Shown here: one piece after another, positions 43,258-51,263 of the stretch
Layout of the letters: each line of letters opens with the position of its first letter
Numbering within the stretch: the stretch's first letter is position 1
Assembly (NCBI RefSeq): GCF_002999135.1
Contig: NZ_CP027229.1
Span: forward strand, 558,001-622,000
Length of the DNA: 64,000 nt
Origin: Capnocytophaga sp. oral taxon 878
GTDB lineage: Bacteria; Bacteroidota; Bacteroidia; Flavobacteriales; Flavobacteriaceae
Direction: 5' to 3'
Position numbers and translations under genes: made by a program
Notes under the pieces: generated by a model
What the model was told of the DNA's origin: nothing
The model's input: the letters and a program-made list of their open reading frames with translations, nothing else
Database searches by the model: none

Positions 43258-44685
43258 TTATAATTTGAATTTGTTAAGTTTAGTACCTAAAAAACAGATT
43301 TTGCTATTACGATTTTTTAGTTGTGCTAACCAATAGCCTTCTACATTTTTAAAAAGATGGTATTTTACGTCATCATCTTGGCTGTCATAGCCTTTATAGA
43401 TGGCTAATAGTTCAAGATTTTGTTTTTTGATAAGTCGTTCGTGTAAATAGTATAAGTATTCATCATCAGTACTCAAGTAAGATTCTCGAAGAGGTAAGGT
43501 ATGAATATTAAATTTAGGTTGTAGTTTGCCATAACGTATAGTAATAGCTTGTTTTTTTCCATATTTGAACTCTTCTAACATTTCGGGGGTTACATGAGGA
43601 TAAAACTTTTTACTGTCATAATCTATGTTATAGGCTTGTTGTTTATAGACAACTATTTTCTTTATTAAAAAAAGATTTTTACCTAATAGAGGGGAATCAG
43701 TATATTTAAAAGGAAGTTTTTCTTCATCTTTATAAACACCATTTTTGTCGTAGCATAATTCCTCACTAGTATTAGTGAAAATACCAAAGGTAGGCAAATG
43801 GTATTTAGTTTTGCTTCCCCCTTTATAGATTGCCTTACCATCAGTAATAAAGCGATAGACATAAGGTTCTTCAAAAATGCGAAGATTAGCAAAATCTTCT
43901 TTTTTGATAGACATTTGGCTATCATTGAAGAATACAGCATTTTTATCAATTGCATAACTATCAGACAGCCTTTTTAGAGAGGCAACATCTATATTAGGAA
44001 GTTCTTCCCATGTAGGGGTATCGTCTCCACTATCAAGAGTTAAGCCTAGTACGTGATGTGAAGTTTTGAAAAGCACATTGTTGATAAGGGTAACAGGTTC
44101 ACCTTTGTAGCTTAGTATTTTACCTTTGTAATAAGTATGATTCTTATCGGCAATAGCAGAGACATCACCACATGTTATAATGGATTGGCTATCGGATCCT
44201 TCTATTTTTTTGTCCCAATAGTAGATAAATTCTTTATCTTTGAAATAGCAAAAGAATACCTCTTCAAACGTAGCAGGGTGAGCTACCTTTACAGGTTCTT
44301 GTCCGAAGAATACTTTTTGGTTAGTGCGCCAAATAATCACCTTTTCATCCTCATTCTGAACCTCTTTTTCGCCTATTATTTTGAAACCAGTAGTATCTAC
44401 CGAAAAGAACTTTCCCTGATAATATACCCCATTTTTATCTAAAGCAAAGTCTTCATTTTGCAGCTCGAAGGTAGCTGTATCGGCAGGTAGAATAATACGC
44501 TGGTTACAATTTTGATAGATGATATAGTCCTTATTTACAATATAACCTTTCACATAACGACAAGGATCATTAGGATCTTGTTGCATTGTAAGCTGTTCTA
44601 CTTTTTTTGCATCGACTATTTGTTTTTGAGCGTAACTATGTGAGGCAAACAAAAAAAGTGATGTAAGTAATAGAAAATGTTTCAT
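43258..44685 (-). CDS. Secreted DKNYY-repeat protein, paralog 4 (short)
   Basis: 475 residues, signal peptide to about residue 19 (ASHSYAQ). DKN motifs are LDKNGVYY, KDKEFIYY, ADKNHTYY, IDKNAVFF, YDKNGVY and DDEYLYY. About one repeat near the C-terminus is missing compared with the other three, and the final block reads LAIYKGYDSQDDD...GYWLAQLKN...ICFLG, without the Cys of the GCSQD motif. It is the first and most diverged member of the array and starts 2 bp after the AI-2E-family transporter gene. Coupled expression with that transporter is therefore likely; whether they work together is unknown. Confidence 0.78.
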   Translation of the reverse strand: MKHFLLLTSLFLFASHSYAQKQIVDAKKVEQLTMQQDPNDPCRYVKGYIVNKDYIIYQNCNQRIILPADTATFELQNEDFALDKNGVYYQGKFFSVDTTGFKIIGEKEVQNEDEKVIIWRTNQKVFFGQEPVKVAHPATFEEVFFCYFKDKEFIYYWDKKIEGSDSQSIITCGDVSAIADKNHTYYKGKILSYKGEPVTLINNVLFKTSHHVLGLTLDSGDDTPTWEELPNIDVASLKRLSDSYAIDKNAVFFNDSQMSIKKEDFANLRIFEEPYVYRFITDGKAIYKGGSKTKYHLPTFGIFTNTSEELCYDKNGVYKDEEKLPFKYTDSPLLGKNLFLIKKIVVYKQQAYNIDYDSKKFYPHVTPEMLEEFKYGKKQAITIRYGKLQPKFNIHTLPLRESYLSTDDEYLYYLHERLIKKQNLELLAIYKGYDSQDDDVKYHLFKNVEGYWLAQLKNRNSKICFLGTKLNKFKL

Positions 44686-44687
44686 TG

Positions 44688-45764
44688 CTATAAATTTTTA
44701 GTAAGTAGTCCAACTACTTTATTATTAGGGAAGAACTCTTTTAGTACTACTTTTAGAACGGTATAAGCAGGAATAGCTACTACCATACCAGTAATGCCAA
44801 AAAGTGTGCCACTGATAAGGGTAATTAGGAAAATTTCCAAAGCGGTTGATTTTACTGAATTTGAAAAAATAATAGGTTGTGAAAATACGTTATCAATAAA
44901 TTGCCCAACAATGAAGCCAATGAGTACATAGATAGTAGTAGGTAGACTCACACTCATAAAATCGTTTTGTAGGTTGCTACTCATTGTAAGTAGTGCCATT
45001 AATACAAAGCCAATCATTGGACCTATATAAGGGATAAGATTAAGCAAAGCGCAGAGTAGTGCAATAATAAGAGCGTTTTCTACCCCAAAGATAAGTAATA
45101 CAGCAGTATAAACAATAAATAGTATTGTAATTTGTAGTATTAACCCTACGAAATAGCGAGATAAAAGATCATTTATTTTAAAAATAGAGGTTTTTAATTT
45201 GCGTTTACGTTTAGGTGAAAAAATAGAAAGTAAAGAGATAAGTATTCTGTCGCCATCTTTCATAAAAAAGAAAGTAATGAAGAGTACAGAAAAGAACCCT
45301 GCTCCAAAACTACTGATAAAGGAAATAAAGGAGTTGAGAAAGTTAGGTATATCAATAAAGTTTAACATTTCTTGTACGCCAAAAGAGTAATCTTCTCTTT
45401 CTAACCCAACCTTACTAAGAGTTTGGTGTATAAGAGCGTCAAGATTATCTTTCAGTAAATCAATGTTAAGGCTTGATAGGTTTTTTCCTTGTGAAATGAG
45501 CAATGGAATAAACAAACTGAATACTCCAAGACTGAGTAGTACAAAAAGTAACATAGTAAGTATCACGCAGAGAGTTTCACTCTTTATTTTTAGTTTTTTA
45601 CGGAAGAAGTAAATAAGGGGTTTACCCATTAGTGTCAGTACTAATGATACAATAAGATAAATGATAATAGATTGTAGCAAATAAAGGGTATAGAGCCCTA
45701 ATACTACTAAAACAATAATTCCTACGGCACGCAATATGCCATTTGCTATTTCTTTTGAGTTCAT
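44688..45764 (-). CDS. AI-2E family transporter
   Basis: 358 residues from the ATG at 45764, 7 bp after the upstream stop. An ATG at 45803 in the same frame would overlap the preceding gene by 32 bp and adds an atypical N-terminus. Seven or eight membrane helices are seen, with the family segments VENALIIALLCALLNLIPYIGPMIG and the C-terminal GITGMVVAIPAYTVLK. Despite the name, most members are not proven autoinducer-2 exporters; some are Na+/H+ antiporters or permeases of unknown cargo. It sits between two small unknown genes and the DKNYY array. Confidence 0.85.
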   Translation of the reverse strand: MNSKEIANGILRAVGIIVLVVLGLYTLYLLQSIIIYLIVSLVLTLMGKPLIYFFRKKLKIKSETLCVILTMLLFVLLSLGVFSLFIPLLISQGKNLSSLNIDLLKDNLDALIHQTLSKVGLEREDYSFGVQEMLNFIDIPNFLNSFISFISSFGAGFFSVLFITFFFMKDGDRILISLLSIFSPKRKRKLKTSIFKINDLLSRYFVGLILQITILFIVYTAVLLIFGVENALIIALLCALLNLIPYIGPMIGFVLMALLTMSSNLQNDFMSVSLPTTIYVLIGFIVGQFIDNVFSQPIIFSNSVKSTALEIFLITLISGTLFGITGMVVAIPAYTVLKVVLKEFFPNNKVVGLLTKNL

Positions 45765-45771
45765 AATTAAT

Positions 45772-46128
45772 TTATTGATAACCAAATTCCTCTCCATCTT
45801 CATCTTGAAAAATGATAGAGGTTTGCTTTCTTATCCAATTTAAAAATTGTGTGAGAGTTCTTTCAATACTTGGGGGGTGTGCACTGATTTCTATAAAAAT
45901 ATAGTCCTCTTTATCTAAAAAGATACGTACACTATATGGCCAATCAGCTGGGGGAAGCTTACTCTCAATACCTTTTAGCCAATATTCGCCTTCTTTCATT
46001 AGATAGGAGCCTATTTGTATTGGATGACGCACATAAGTATCTAATAGAAAAATTTGTTGTCTGATTTCTTCTTTATGTTTTTTATACCAAGTAGTATCTT
46101 CAAATATTACATAAGCTTCAGCTGCCAT
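45772..46128 (-). CDS. Small hypothetical protein, 118 aa
   Basis: A soluble, mixed alpha/beta protein with no signal peptide. Segments YVRHPIQIGSYLMKEGEYWLKGIE and SVRIFLDKEDYIFIEISAHPP read as strands, ending with a helix (LTQFLNWIRKQTSII) and an acidic tail. No family is recognised; size, acidity and pairing with a second small protein recall immunity proteins of polymorphic toxin loci, but no toxin is nearby. The start is 2 bp after the upstream stop. An ATG-rich, tightly packed context supports it as a real gene. Confidence 0.6.
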   Translation of the reverse strand: MAAEAYVIFEDTTWYKKHKEEIRQQIFLLDTYVRHPIQIGSYLMKEGEYWLKGIESKLPPADWPYSVRIFLDKEDYIFIEISAHPPSIERTLTQFLNWIRKQTSIIFQDEDGEEFGYQ

Positions 46129-46130
46129 AG

Positions 46131-46412
46131 TTAATATGTAAAAAATGAAAAACGTATAATTTCTTTATTTGTCCAAGCCGATAGAATGATTATTTGGCAA
46201 ATGCTATCATTTTCTTCTTTCCAAAAAGAAGAACGTATTTCACTAATATCTTCATTGAGATAATTCTCAAATGATAATGCAATGACATTCTCAAAAAGGT
46301 GCTTATGTATTGTATTTTGATAGTCTTTTAATGCTAATAATAAGATTCCTTTCTGGTAGGATACATCTACTATTTGTGCATCACTCCAATTATTTTTGAG
46401 TATATCAAGCAT
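46131..46412 (-). CDS. Small hypothetical protein, 93 aa
   Basis: A soluble protein with alternating strand and helix segments (AQIVDVSYQKGILLLALKDYQ; ICQIIILSAWTNKEIIRFSFFTY) and no signal peptide. No family is recognised. It starts 12 bp after the aroC stop and ends 2 bp before the 118-residue gene. The two small genes look like a pair inserted between aroC and the transporter. Confidence 0.55.
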   Translation of the reverse strand: MLDILKNNWSDAQIVDVSYQKGILLLALKDYQNTIHKHLFENVIALSFENYLNEDISEIRSSFWKEENDSICQIIILSAWTNKEIIRFSFFTY

Positions 46413-46424
46413 AGTTAATACACT

Positions 46425-47492
46425 TTAAAATGTTTTTATAGTCTCATTAATCAAGCAAAAGTCTAATAGTATCATTGCGGTCATTGCCTCGACAATGGGG
46501 ACAGCACGGGGTACTACGCAGGGGTCGTGTCGGCCTTTACCTTGCATCTCTACAATATTGCCTTGGCTATCAAGAGCGGGTTGCGGTTGCATAAGGGTTG
46601 CTACGGGCTTAAAAGCTACCCGAAAATAAATGTCCATACCATTGCTTATGCCCCCTTGTATACCTCCAGAATAGTTGGTTTGGGTAGTGCCATCGGGGTT
46701 GAAAAGGTCGTTGTGCTGACTGCCACGCATTGTAGTACCCGCAAAGCCACTGCCATACTCAAAGCCTTTTACTGCATTGATAGAGAGCATCGCTTTGCTG
46801 AGCTGTGCGTGAAGTTTGTCGAACACAGGTTCGCCCCAACCTACAGGCACCCCTTTTACTACACAGCTTACTATTCCGCCCACTGTATCGCCCTCTTTAC
46901 GAATGGCTTTAATATAGGCTTCCATTTGTTCTGCTAAAATAGGGTCAGGACAGCGTACGGCATTGGTTTCGGCTATGGTTAAATTGAGGTCGGTATAGGG
47001 TTTGGTAAGGGAAAGCTCGCCAACACTTGACACATAAGCGTTGATTTGTATTCCTTTGAGTACTTGTTTGGCAATAGCTCCTGCAACAACACGGCTGGCA
47101 GTTTCACGTGCTGATGAGCGTCCGCCCCCGCGATAGTCACGAATACCGTATTTTTGCTGATACACATAATCGGCGTGACTGGGGCGGTATACTTGGGCAA
47201 TATGGTCATAATCGGCTGAATGCTGATTTTCATTCTCGATTATAAAGCCAATAGGCGTGCCGGTAGTTTTACCGTCTAAAATGCCAGAAAGGAAATGTAC
47301 CTTGTCGCCTTCTTTTCGTTGGGTAACAATAGCTGACTGACCAGGACGGCGGCGATTTAGTTCATGTTGTATGGCTTCAAAATCTAAAATAATATTGGGA
47401 GGGCACCCATCAATGACTCCTCCAAGAGCTTCGCCGTGGGACTCGCCAAAAGTAGTGAGTTTAAAAAGGGTACCTATACTGTTTCCTGCCAT
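46425..47492 (-). CDS. aroC: Chorismate synthase
   Basis: Converts 5-enolpyruvylshikimate-3-phosphate to chorismate using reduced FMN, last step of the shikimate pathway. The 355-residue length is typical. Family signatures: [18 protein letters not shown] at the N-terminus, [29 protein letters not shown], and [15 protein letters not shown] near the C-terminus. The ATG overlaps the stop of the SRPBCC gene (TAATG), indicating coupled translation. aroE is at 3311-4045, in a different unit. Confidence 0.96.
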   Translation of the reverse strand: MAGNSIGTLFKLTTFGESHGEALGGVIDGCPPNIILDFEAIQHELNRRRPGQSAIVTQRKEGDKVHFLSGILDGKTTGTPIGFIIENENQHSADYDHIAQVYRPSHADYVYQQKYGIRDYRGGGRSSARETASRVVAGAIAKQVLKGIQINAYVSSVGELSLTKPYTDLNLTIAETNAVRCPDPILAEQMEAYIKAIRKEGDTVGGIVSCVVKGVPVGWGEPVFDKLHAQLSKAMLSINAVKGFEYGSGFAGTTMRGSQHNDLFNPDGTTQTNYSGGIQGGISNGMDIYFRVAFKPVATLMQPQPALDSQGNIVEMQGKGRHDPCVVPRAVPIVEAMTAMILLDFCLINETIKTF

Positions 47493-47884
47493 TACAATGT
47501 TTGCATTTTAGTTACTAAGGTTTCCATAAATTTGCTGATAGGAGTTTTGACCATCATTGCCATTACGGGGTTGAAATTACCTTCAAAAACTAGTTGTACT
47601 TCGCTCTCATTATCAGATATTTCGGTAATATTAGTAGTGAGCTGAAAAGGAATTTTTCCATTAGCTTCGCCTAACACTAACTGACTGTAGGGGGTGGTAC
47701 TTTTCTTTTCTAAATAAATTTCGGGCATACCTTTTAGAGCAAAGACAAAGGAGTTATTAGTAAGCAATTCAAACTTATTGATGTTATCGGGCATTAGTTG
47801 TTTAAAGTTTGCCACATTGTCTAATGATTCGAAAAGGTTTTTTGCACTTTTTTGTACTAAGGTTTTTGAAGTTTCTAATTTCAT
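47492..47884 (-). CDS. SRPBCC-family protein
   Basis: 130 residues with the START/Bet v 1-like pattern: an N-terminal helix-strand unit ([20 protein letters not shown]), a series of antiparallel strands ([40 protein letters not shown]) and a C-terminal amphipathic helix ([16 protein letters not shown]). Such folds bind hydrophobic ligands or partner proteins. In Flavobacteria this gene is often found near pyrE, which here lies 2.6 kb away. It overlaps the aroC start by 1 bp. Confidence 0.75.
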   Translation of the reverse strand: MKLETSKTLVQKSAKNLFESLDNVANFKQLMPDNINKFELLTNNSFVFALKGMPEIYLEKKSTTPYSQLVLGEANGKIPFQLTTNITEISDNESEVQLVFEGNFNPVMAMMVKTPISKFMETLVTKMQTL

Positions 47885-47912
47885 TTGTTACTTATTGTTA
47901 AGTTATTTGTTT

Positions 47913-48683
47913 TTATTTTACTAATACTGTTTCCCACCCATCATATTGCCCATTGGTGTCAAGAGCGACATCAATTAGATCCCAAGTGTCACTGTTAATA
48001 TTATCAACAGTATTTATTTTAGAAAGGATAAGTTGGTAGTAGGGCTCTTGAGGAGTATTACCTTCTTCGGGCTCTACCTTGCCACTATCTTCTACCTTAT
48101 ACCCCAAAGCTATTACTTTGCTAAGGGCGTTGTTCATATCCTTTTCAGTGTCAAAATATAGCCAATGCTCTATAGGGCGCTGTTGGTCGGTATGGTCGCC
48201 AGACTCTTCGCAATGGCGGCGTACCGCACTGTTTTTGATGCTTTGGTGTTCATAGATGTTAGGGTAAAGATAGTCTGAATATATCTCCCAATTAGGGTCA
48301 TCTACGATACGTATTTCAGGTTCGTAATCAGCAATATTTGTGAAAGCCTTTTCGATGTTGGCTGCCAATAAAGGAGCCTCTTGGGTATAGTAAAACCAAG
48401 TTGTATTGCCTTGATAAGTTACAACTCCTGCTAAAAAATCAGTATCTTTTAGCGAAGGCATTATAATATCTTCAATGTTGTAGAAGCGTTCTCTTTCCTC
48501 ATCGGTAGTAAAACCGTGCTCATCGGGAGCTTTAAGGACAAGGTTTAGCCTTACACATTGGGTATAACCCTCTATAGGGAAGTCTATTTCGCCAATACCT
48601 AAATTGATGCGAAACACAGCGGGCTTATCTTCTACTCTACCGATATAGACTGCCCAGTTTTCGGGGATTTGAATCTTTTCCAT
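47913..48683 (-). CDS. DUF695 / RraB-like two-domain protein
   Basis: 256 residues. The N-terminal part (about 1-135) matches DUF695 (ENWAVYIGRVEDKPAVFRINLGI; VTYQGNTTWFYYTQ). The C-terminal part (about 152-256) resembles RraB, a regulator of RNase E in Enterobacteria: RRHCEESGDHTDQQRPIEHWLYF, then SKVIALGYKVED and LDTNGQYDGWETVLV, reduced here to their key segments. Fusion of these two domains is known in some Bacteroidota. RNase E control has not been shown for this form. It is cytosolic and lies between DUF4230 and SRPBCC genes. Confidence 0.75.
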   Translation of the reverse strand: MEKIQIPENWAVYIGRVEDKPAVFRINLGIGEIDFPIEGYTQCVRLNLVLKAPDEHGFTTDEERERFYNIEDIIMPSLKDTDFLAGVVTYQGNTTWFYYTQEAPLLAANIEKAFTNIADYEPEIRIVDDPNWEIYSDYLYPNIYEHQSIKNSAVRRHCEESGDHTDQQRPIEHWLYFDTEKDMNNALSKVIALGYKVEDSGKVEPEEGNTPQEPYYQLILSKINTVDNINSDTWDLIDVALDTNGQYDGWETVLVK

Positions 48684-48703
48684 ATTTGTTGATTATTATA
48701 ATG

Positions 48704-49318
48704 TTAATTTTTTATAGCTTTAAGGTCTTCTTCATTTGCAATAGGATTGTTGTGATACTCTAAAGTCCACCCAACAGCCCTTGTGGCGAAGATAAGAGAT
48801 GAGAGCTCGCTAATGAGTCGGTTTTCGGCATTGCGTTTTAATGGAGATCCTTCTATTTTCTTTTCTAACATAGTTCGTGCTTTTTTTTCTATTTTCTGTA
48901 CATCTTCAGCACTAAAAGGGTTTATCTGACTTTGGGTTACATCGTAATATTTCATTGTAGGGTAGATGTTTATTTCGGCTTCGGGGATATGCTTAATGAT
49001 GACTTTTTTCAGTTCTTCATTTACTTCAAAATCAACTTGGTGGAGATCGTACCCTACAGTTACATCGGCATTAACTACTGTGAGGATTTGTTTATCAAAG
49101 GAAAATAAATCCATAAAGTACTTTTTCGTATCGGTATAACTGAGGATTTCGGTAAAATGACCCTCGGTAACAATGAGTTTGCTTACGTTGGCTATTTGGG
49201 TTTGTATCAAAGCTGTTTCGGCTTCCAGTCGTTCTTGGTTTTCTTTTTTATCAATAAAATATTTAAAGCATAGCAACAATACAGTTGCGAGAGCCATTCC
49301 TAATAAAAATTTTTTCAT
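48704..49318 (-). CDS. DUF4230 membrane-anchored protein
   Basis: 204 residues. An N-terminal anchor (about 4-21, FLLGMALATVLLLCFKYF) is followed by a charged helix (KKENQERLEAETALIQTQIANVSKL) and the DUF4230 domain with LIVTEGHFTEI, a YDLHQVDFEVNEE segment and the helical C-terminus containing AENRLISELSSLIF. The domain is expected outside the cytoplasmic membrane. Function is unknown. It is 11 bp after crcB and 20 bp before the DUF695 gene. Confidence 0.75.
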   Translation of the reverse strand: MKKFLLGMALATVLLLCFKYFIDKKENQERLEAETALIQTQIANVSKLIVTEGHFTEILSYTDTKKYFMDLFSFDKQILTVVNADVTVGYDLHQVDFEVNEELKKVIIKHIPEAEINIYPTMKYYDVTQSQINPFSAEDVQKIEKKARTMLEKKIEGSPLKRNAENRLISELSSLIFATRAVGWTLEYHNNPIANEEDLKAIKN

Positions 49319-49329
49319 ATCTTTATATA

Positions 49330-49701
49330 TTAACTATAGATTTTACTCCCCAAAAAGCACGCCAAAATACTGAGACCTATGCTTCCTACTATGTAAAAAG
49401 AGGCTTTTAGTTCTTGATTTTGCTGAAAAAGTTGTAGTGTTTCCAGTGAAAAGGTAGAAAAAGTTGTGAAGCCTCCTAAGAGGCCAGTAATTAGTAGCAA
49501 GGGTAGGGTAGGGGAAGCTGTTTTGTGTTTAAAATAGCTGTAAAGTAGCCCTATCATAAAGCTTCCTAAAATATTTATAATGAAAATTGCTATGGGGAAA
49601 GCGAGTATTTTCCCAACTTTGCTGAGTAGGAGTGAGAGAGTATAACGTAGGGCACCGCCGGCAAAACTTCCTAAGCCTACTATGAGTATATTTTTTAACA
49701 T
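49330..49701 (-). CDS. crcB: Fluoride channel CrcB/Fluc
   Basis: Exports fluoride from the cytoplasm as a dual-topology dimer. 123 residues, four helices. Signatures: GLGSFAGGALRY (9-20), FIINILGSFMIGLL and GLLGGFTTFSTFSLE. One copy only, so it would form a homodimer. It is the first gene of the long minus-strand unit. I looked for a fluoride riboswitch in the 226 bp upstream and saw no convincing one; that region holds repeat copy 6. Confidence 0.92.
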   Translation of the reverse strand: MLKNILIVGLGSFAGGALRYTLSLLLSKVGKILAFPIAIFIINILGSFMIGLLYSYFKHKTASPTLPLLLITGLLGGFTTFSTFSLETLQLFQQNQELKASFYIVGSIGLSILACFLGSKIYS

Positions 49702-49786
49702 CTTTTTTCTTTAAAGAATTGAATTAGAAGCAATAAGATATTTTTTTGCTGGTGTTTCAATAATTGAATTGTGCTTATTTTATAGA

Positions 49787-49896
49787 TATACTGAACTGCG
49801 CTAGCTCGCTGACTATCCTTCGCAACATACTCAGCTGTGCCAGCTCGCTGACTATCCTTCGTTTATAGTTCGTTTATCCTTCGTTATTCGTTCGTT
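49787..49896 (-). repeat. Interspersed 11-bp-unit repeat element, copy 6 with duplicated tail
   Basis: Four 11-bp units at 49853-49896 (minus strand) followed by a tail (49820-49852), then one further unit remnant (GCGAAGGATAG) and a second tail (about 49787-49819). The tails share GTCAGCGAGCTGGC and AGTATG-like segments with copies 2 to 4. The copy shows that array and tail are duplicated together. Confidence 0.85.
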
Positions 49897-49927
49897 CATC
49901 CTAAGCTGAAAATATATTGAGGATTTA

Positions 49928-50512
49928 TCAATTGAATAACTTCTGAATATTCATATAAGAGTTTTTGATGAGTTCACGAACTTCTGTTTCAGATTTCCAA
50001 TATACTTTTTCTATATCTTCTTCGGTTTGAGGGACTAGTTTCTTTTTATAAGTTGTAGTCATATCATACCAAAAAGTTTCTTTTAGGTAATATTCGTGAT
50101 CGCGTTTGAAAATGTGATAGGTGGTCATACGATAGCGCTGAATAAGCAGTTTTTTGACACCTGTTTCTTCTTCAACTTCACGAAGGGCGCAAGTTGCAAT
50201 ATTTTCGCCTTTTTCTTTTTTTCCTTTAGGGAAGTCCCATTTACCTCTGCGTTTCATAATGAGCAGTTTCCCTTCGGGGTTAGTAACAATGCCTCCTCCA
50301 GCTTTGATAGTGGGGATGAGTTTCTTGAATTTTTTTAATAGTTTTTCTTCTTTTGGGTGATATAGATAAATTTTATCAACTCCTTTAGTATTGATTTCCC
50401 GCAAGATAGCATCAAGAGTAACATCTTTTAGATGAAAATATTTGTTGCTCTCAATATTTTCACGTACATTTGTCAAAATAATTGACTTATCGTCTAAAAA
50501 AATTTCATACAT
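49928..50512 (-). CDS. Nudix hydrolase
   Basis: 194 residues. The C-terminal domain has a complete Nudix box at 97-119 (GKKEKGENIATCALREVEEETGV in reduced form: G97, E103, R111, E112, E115, E116, G118). It binds Mg2+ and cleaves a nucleoside diphosphate linked to another group; the substrate cannot be deduced. Residues 1-65 form an additional domain without a known name. The gene is divergent from pyrE with only 6 bp between the start codons, so the promoter of each must lie inside the other gene. It ends 31 bp before repeat copy 6. Confidence 0.88.
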   Translation of the reverse strand: MYEIFLDDKSIILTNVRENIESNKYFHLKDVTLDAILREINTKGVDKIYLYHPKEEKLLKKFKKLIPTIKAGGGIVTNPEGKLLIMKRRGKWDFPKGKKEKGENIATCALREVEEETGVKKLLIQRYRMTTYHIFKRDHEYYLKETFWYDMTTTYKKKLVPQTEEDIEKVYWKSETEVRELIKNSYMNIQKLFN

Positions 50513-50518
50513 AACATT

Positions 50519-51157
50519 ATGGTATTTGATAGTACAGTGGCTGAAAGAACAGCCGAATTTTTATTGCAAATTAACGCAATAAAATTGAATTCTCAAAATT
50601 ATTTTACTTGGGCGAGTGGTTGGAAATCACCGATTTATTGTGATAACCGTATAATTCTCTCATTTCCAGATGTTAGAAGCTACTTTGCAAGTGTATTGGT
50701 GAAGGGTATAAAAGAAAAATATCCTGATGTACAAGTTATTGCAGGAGTGGCTACTGGAGCTATTGGTATAGGTATGTTGGTAGCAAATGCATTGGAATTA
50801 CCTTTTGTATATGTGCGTCCTGAACCTAAGAAACACGGAAGGCAGAATCAGATTGAGGGGCTTTTAGCAGCTGATCAAAAAGTGGTAGTAGTGGAGGATC
50901 TTATTAGTACAGGGATGAGTAGCTTAAATGCTGTAAAAGCCTTGCGAGAGTATGGATCTGAGGTGCTGGGAATGATAGCCCTATTCTCTTATAACTTTGA
51001 TATTGCTAACGAACGTTTTGCAGAAGAAAAAGTACCTCTTTACACAGCAGGTGATTATGATAGCTTACTTAAAAAGGCTTTGCTTTGTGGTAAGATTGAG
51101 AAGGAAGAATTAGATACCCTACAACAATGGCGCAAGAGTCCTGATACTTGGGGATAA
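50519..51157 (+). CDS. pyrE: Orotate phosphoribosyltransferase
   Basis: Makes orotidine 5'-phosphate from orotate and PRPP in UMP synthesis. 212 residues. The PRPP motif is VVVVEDLISTGMS (122-134), and the flexible loop that holds the catalytic Lys (KKHGRQN, about 104-110) and the FTWASGWKSPIYCDNR segment (29-44) are typical of the family. It is followed by a strong bidirectional terminator. No other pyrimidine gene is present in the window. Confidence 0.95.
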   Translation: MVFDSTVAERTAEFLLQINAIKLNSQNYFTWASGWKSPIYCDNRIILSFPDVRSYFASVLVKGIKEKYPDVQVIAGVATGAIGIGMLVANALELPFVYVRPEPKKHGRQNQIEGLLAADQKVVVVEDLISTGMSSLNAVKALREYGSEVLGMIALFSYNFDIANERFAEEKVPLYTAGDYDSLLKKALLCGKIEKEELDTLQQWRKSPDTWG

Positions 51158-51203
51158 TAATCTTATATAAATAGTAGGAGTAGCGCAGATATGTGAAGAT
51201 ACA

Positions 51204-51242
51204 AAAAAGGCTGTACTGAAGTAAAATCAGTACAGCCTTTTT
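51204..51242. terminator. Bidirectional terminator between pyrE and the RND gene
   Basis: A perfect 16-bp stem (51204-51219 with 51227-51242, 7-nt loop) whose arms begin and end with five A and five T. It serves pyrE on the plus strand (46 bp after the stop) and the RND gene on the minus strand (21 bp after its stop). Confidence 0.9.
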
Positions 51243-51263
51243 GATGAGAGATAGAAAGTGGAT

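Noticed and set aside
44688..45764. Quorum-sensing role for the AI-2E-family transporter
   Set aside because: The name is historical and most members are not proven to move autoinducer-2; no luxS is in the window.
45765..45803. Upstream ATG for the AI-2E-family transporter
   Set aside because: It would overlap the previous gene, and the extra 13 residues are not typical; the ATG at 45764 sits 7 bp after the upstream stop.
49702..49927. Fluoride riboswitch upstream of crcB
   Set aside because: No conserved fluoride-riboswitch layout is visible; the region is occupied by the 11-bp repeat element.
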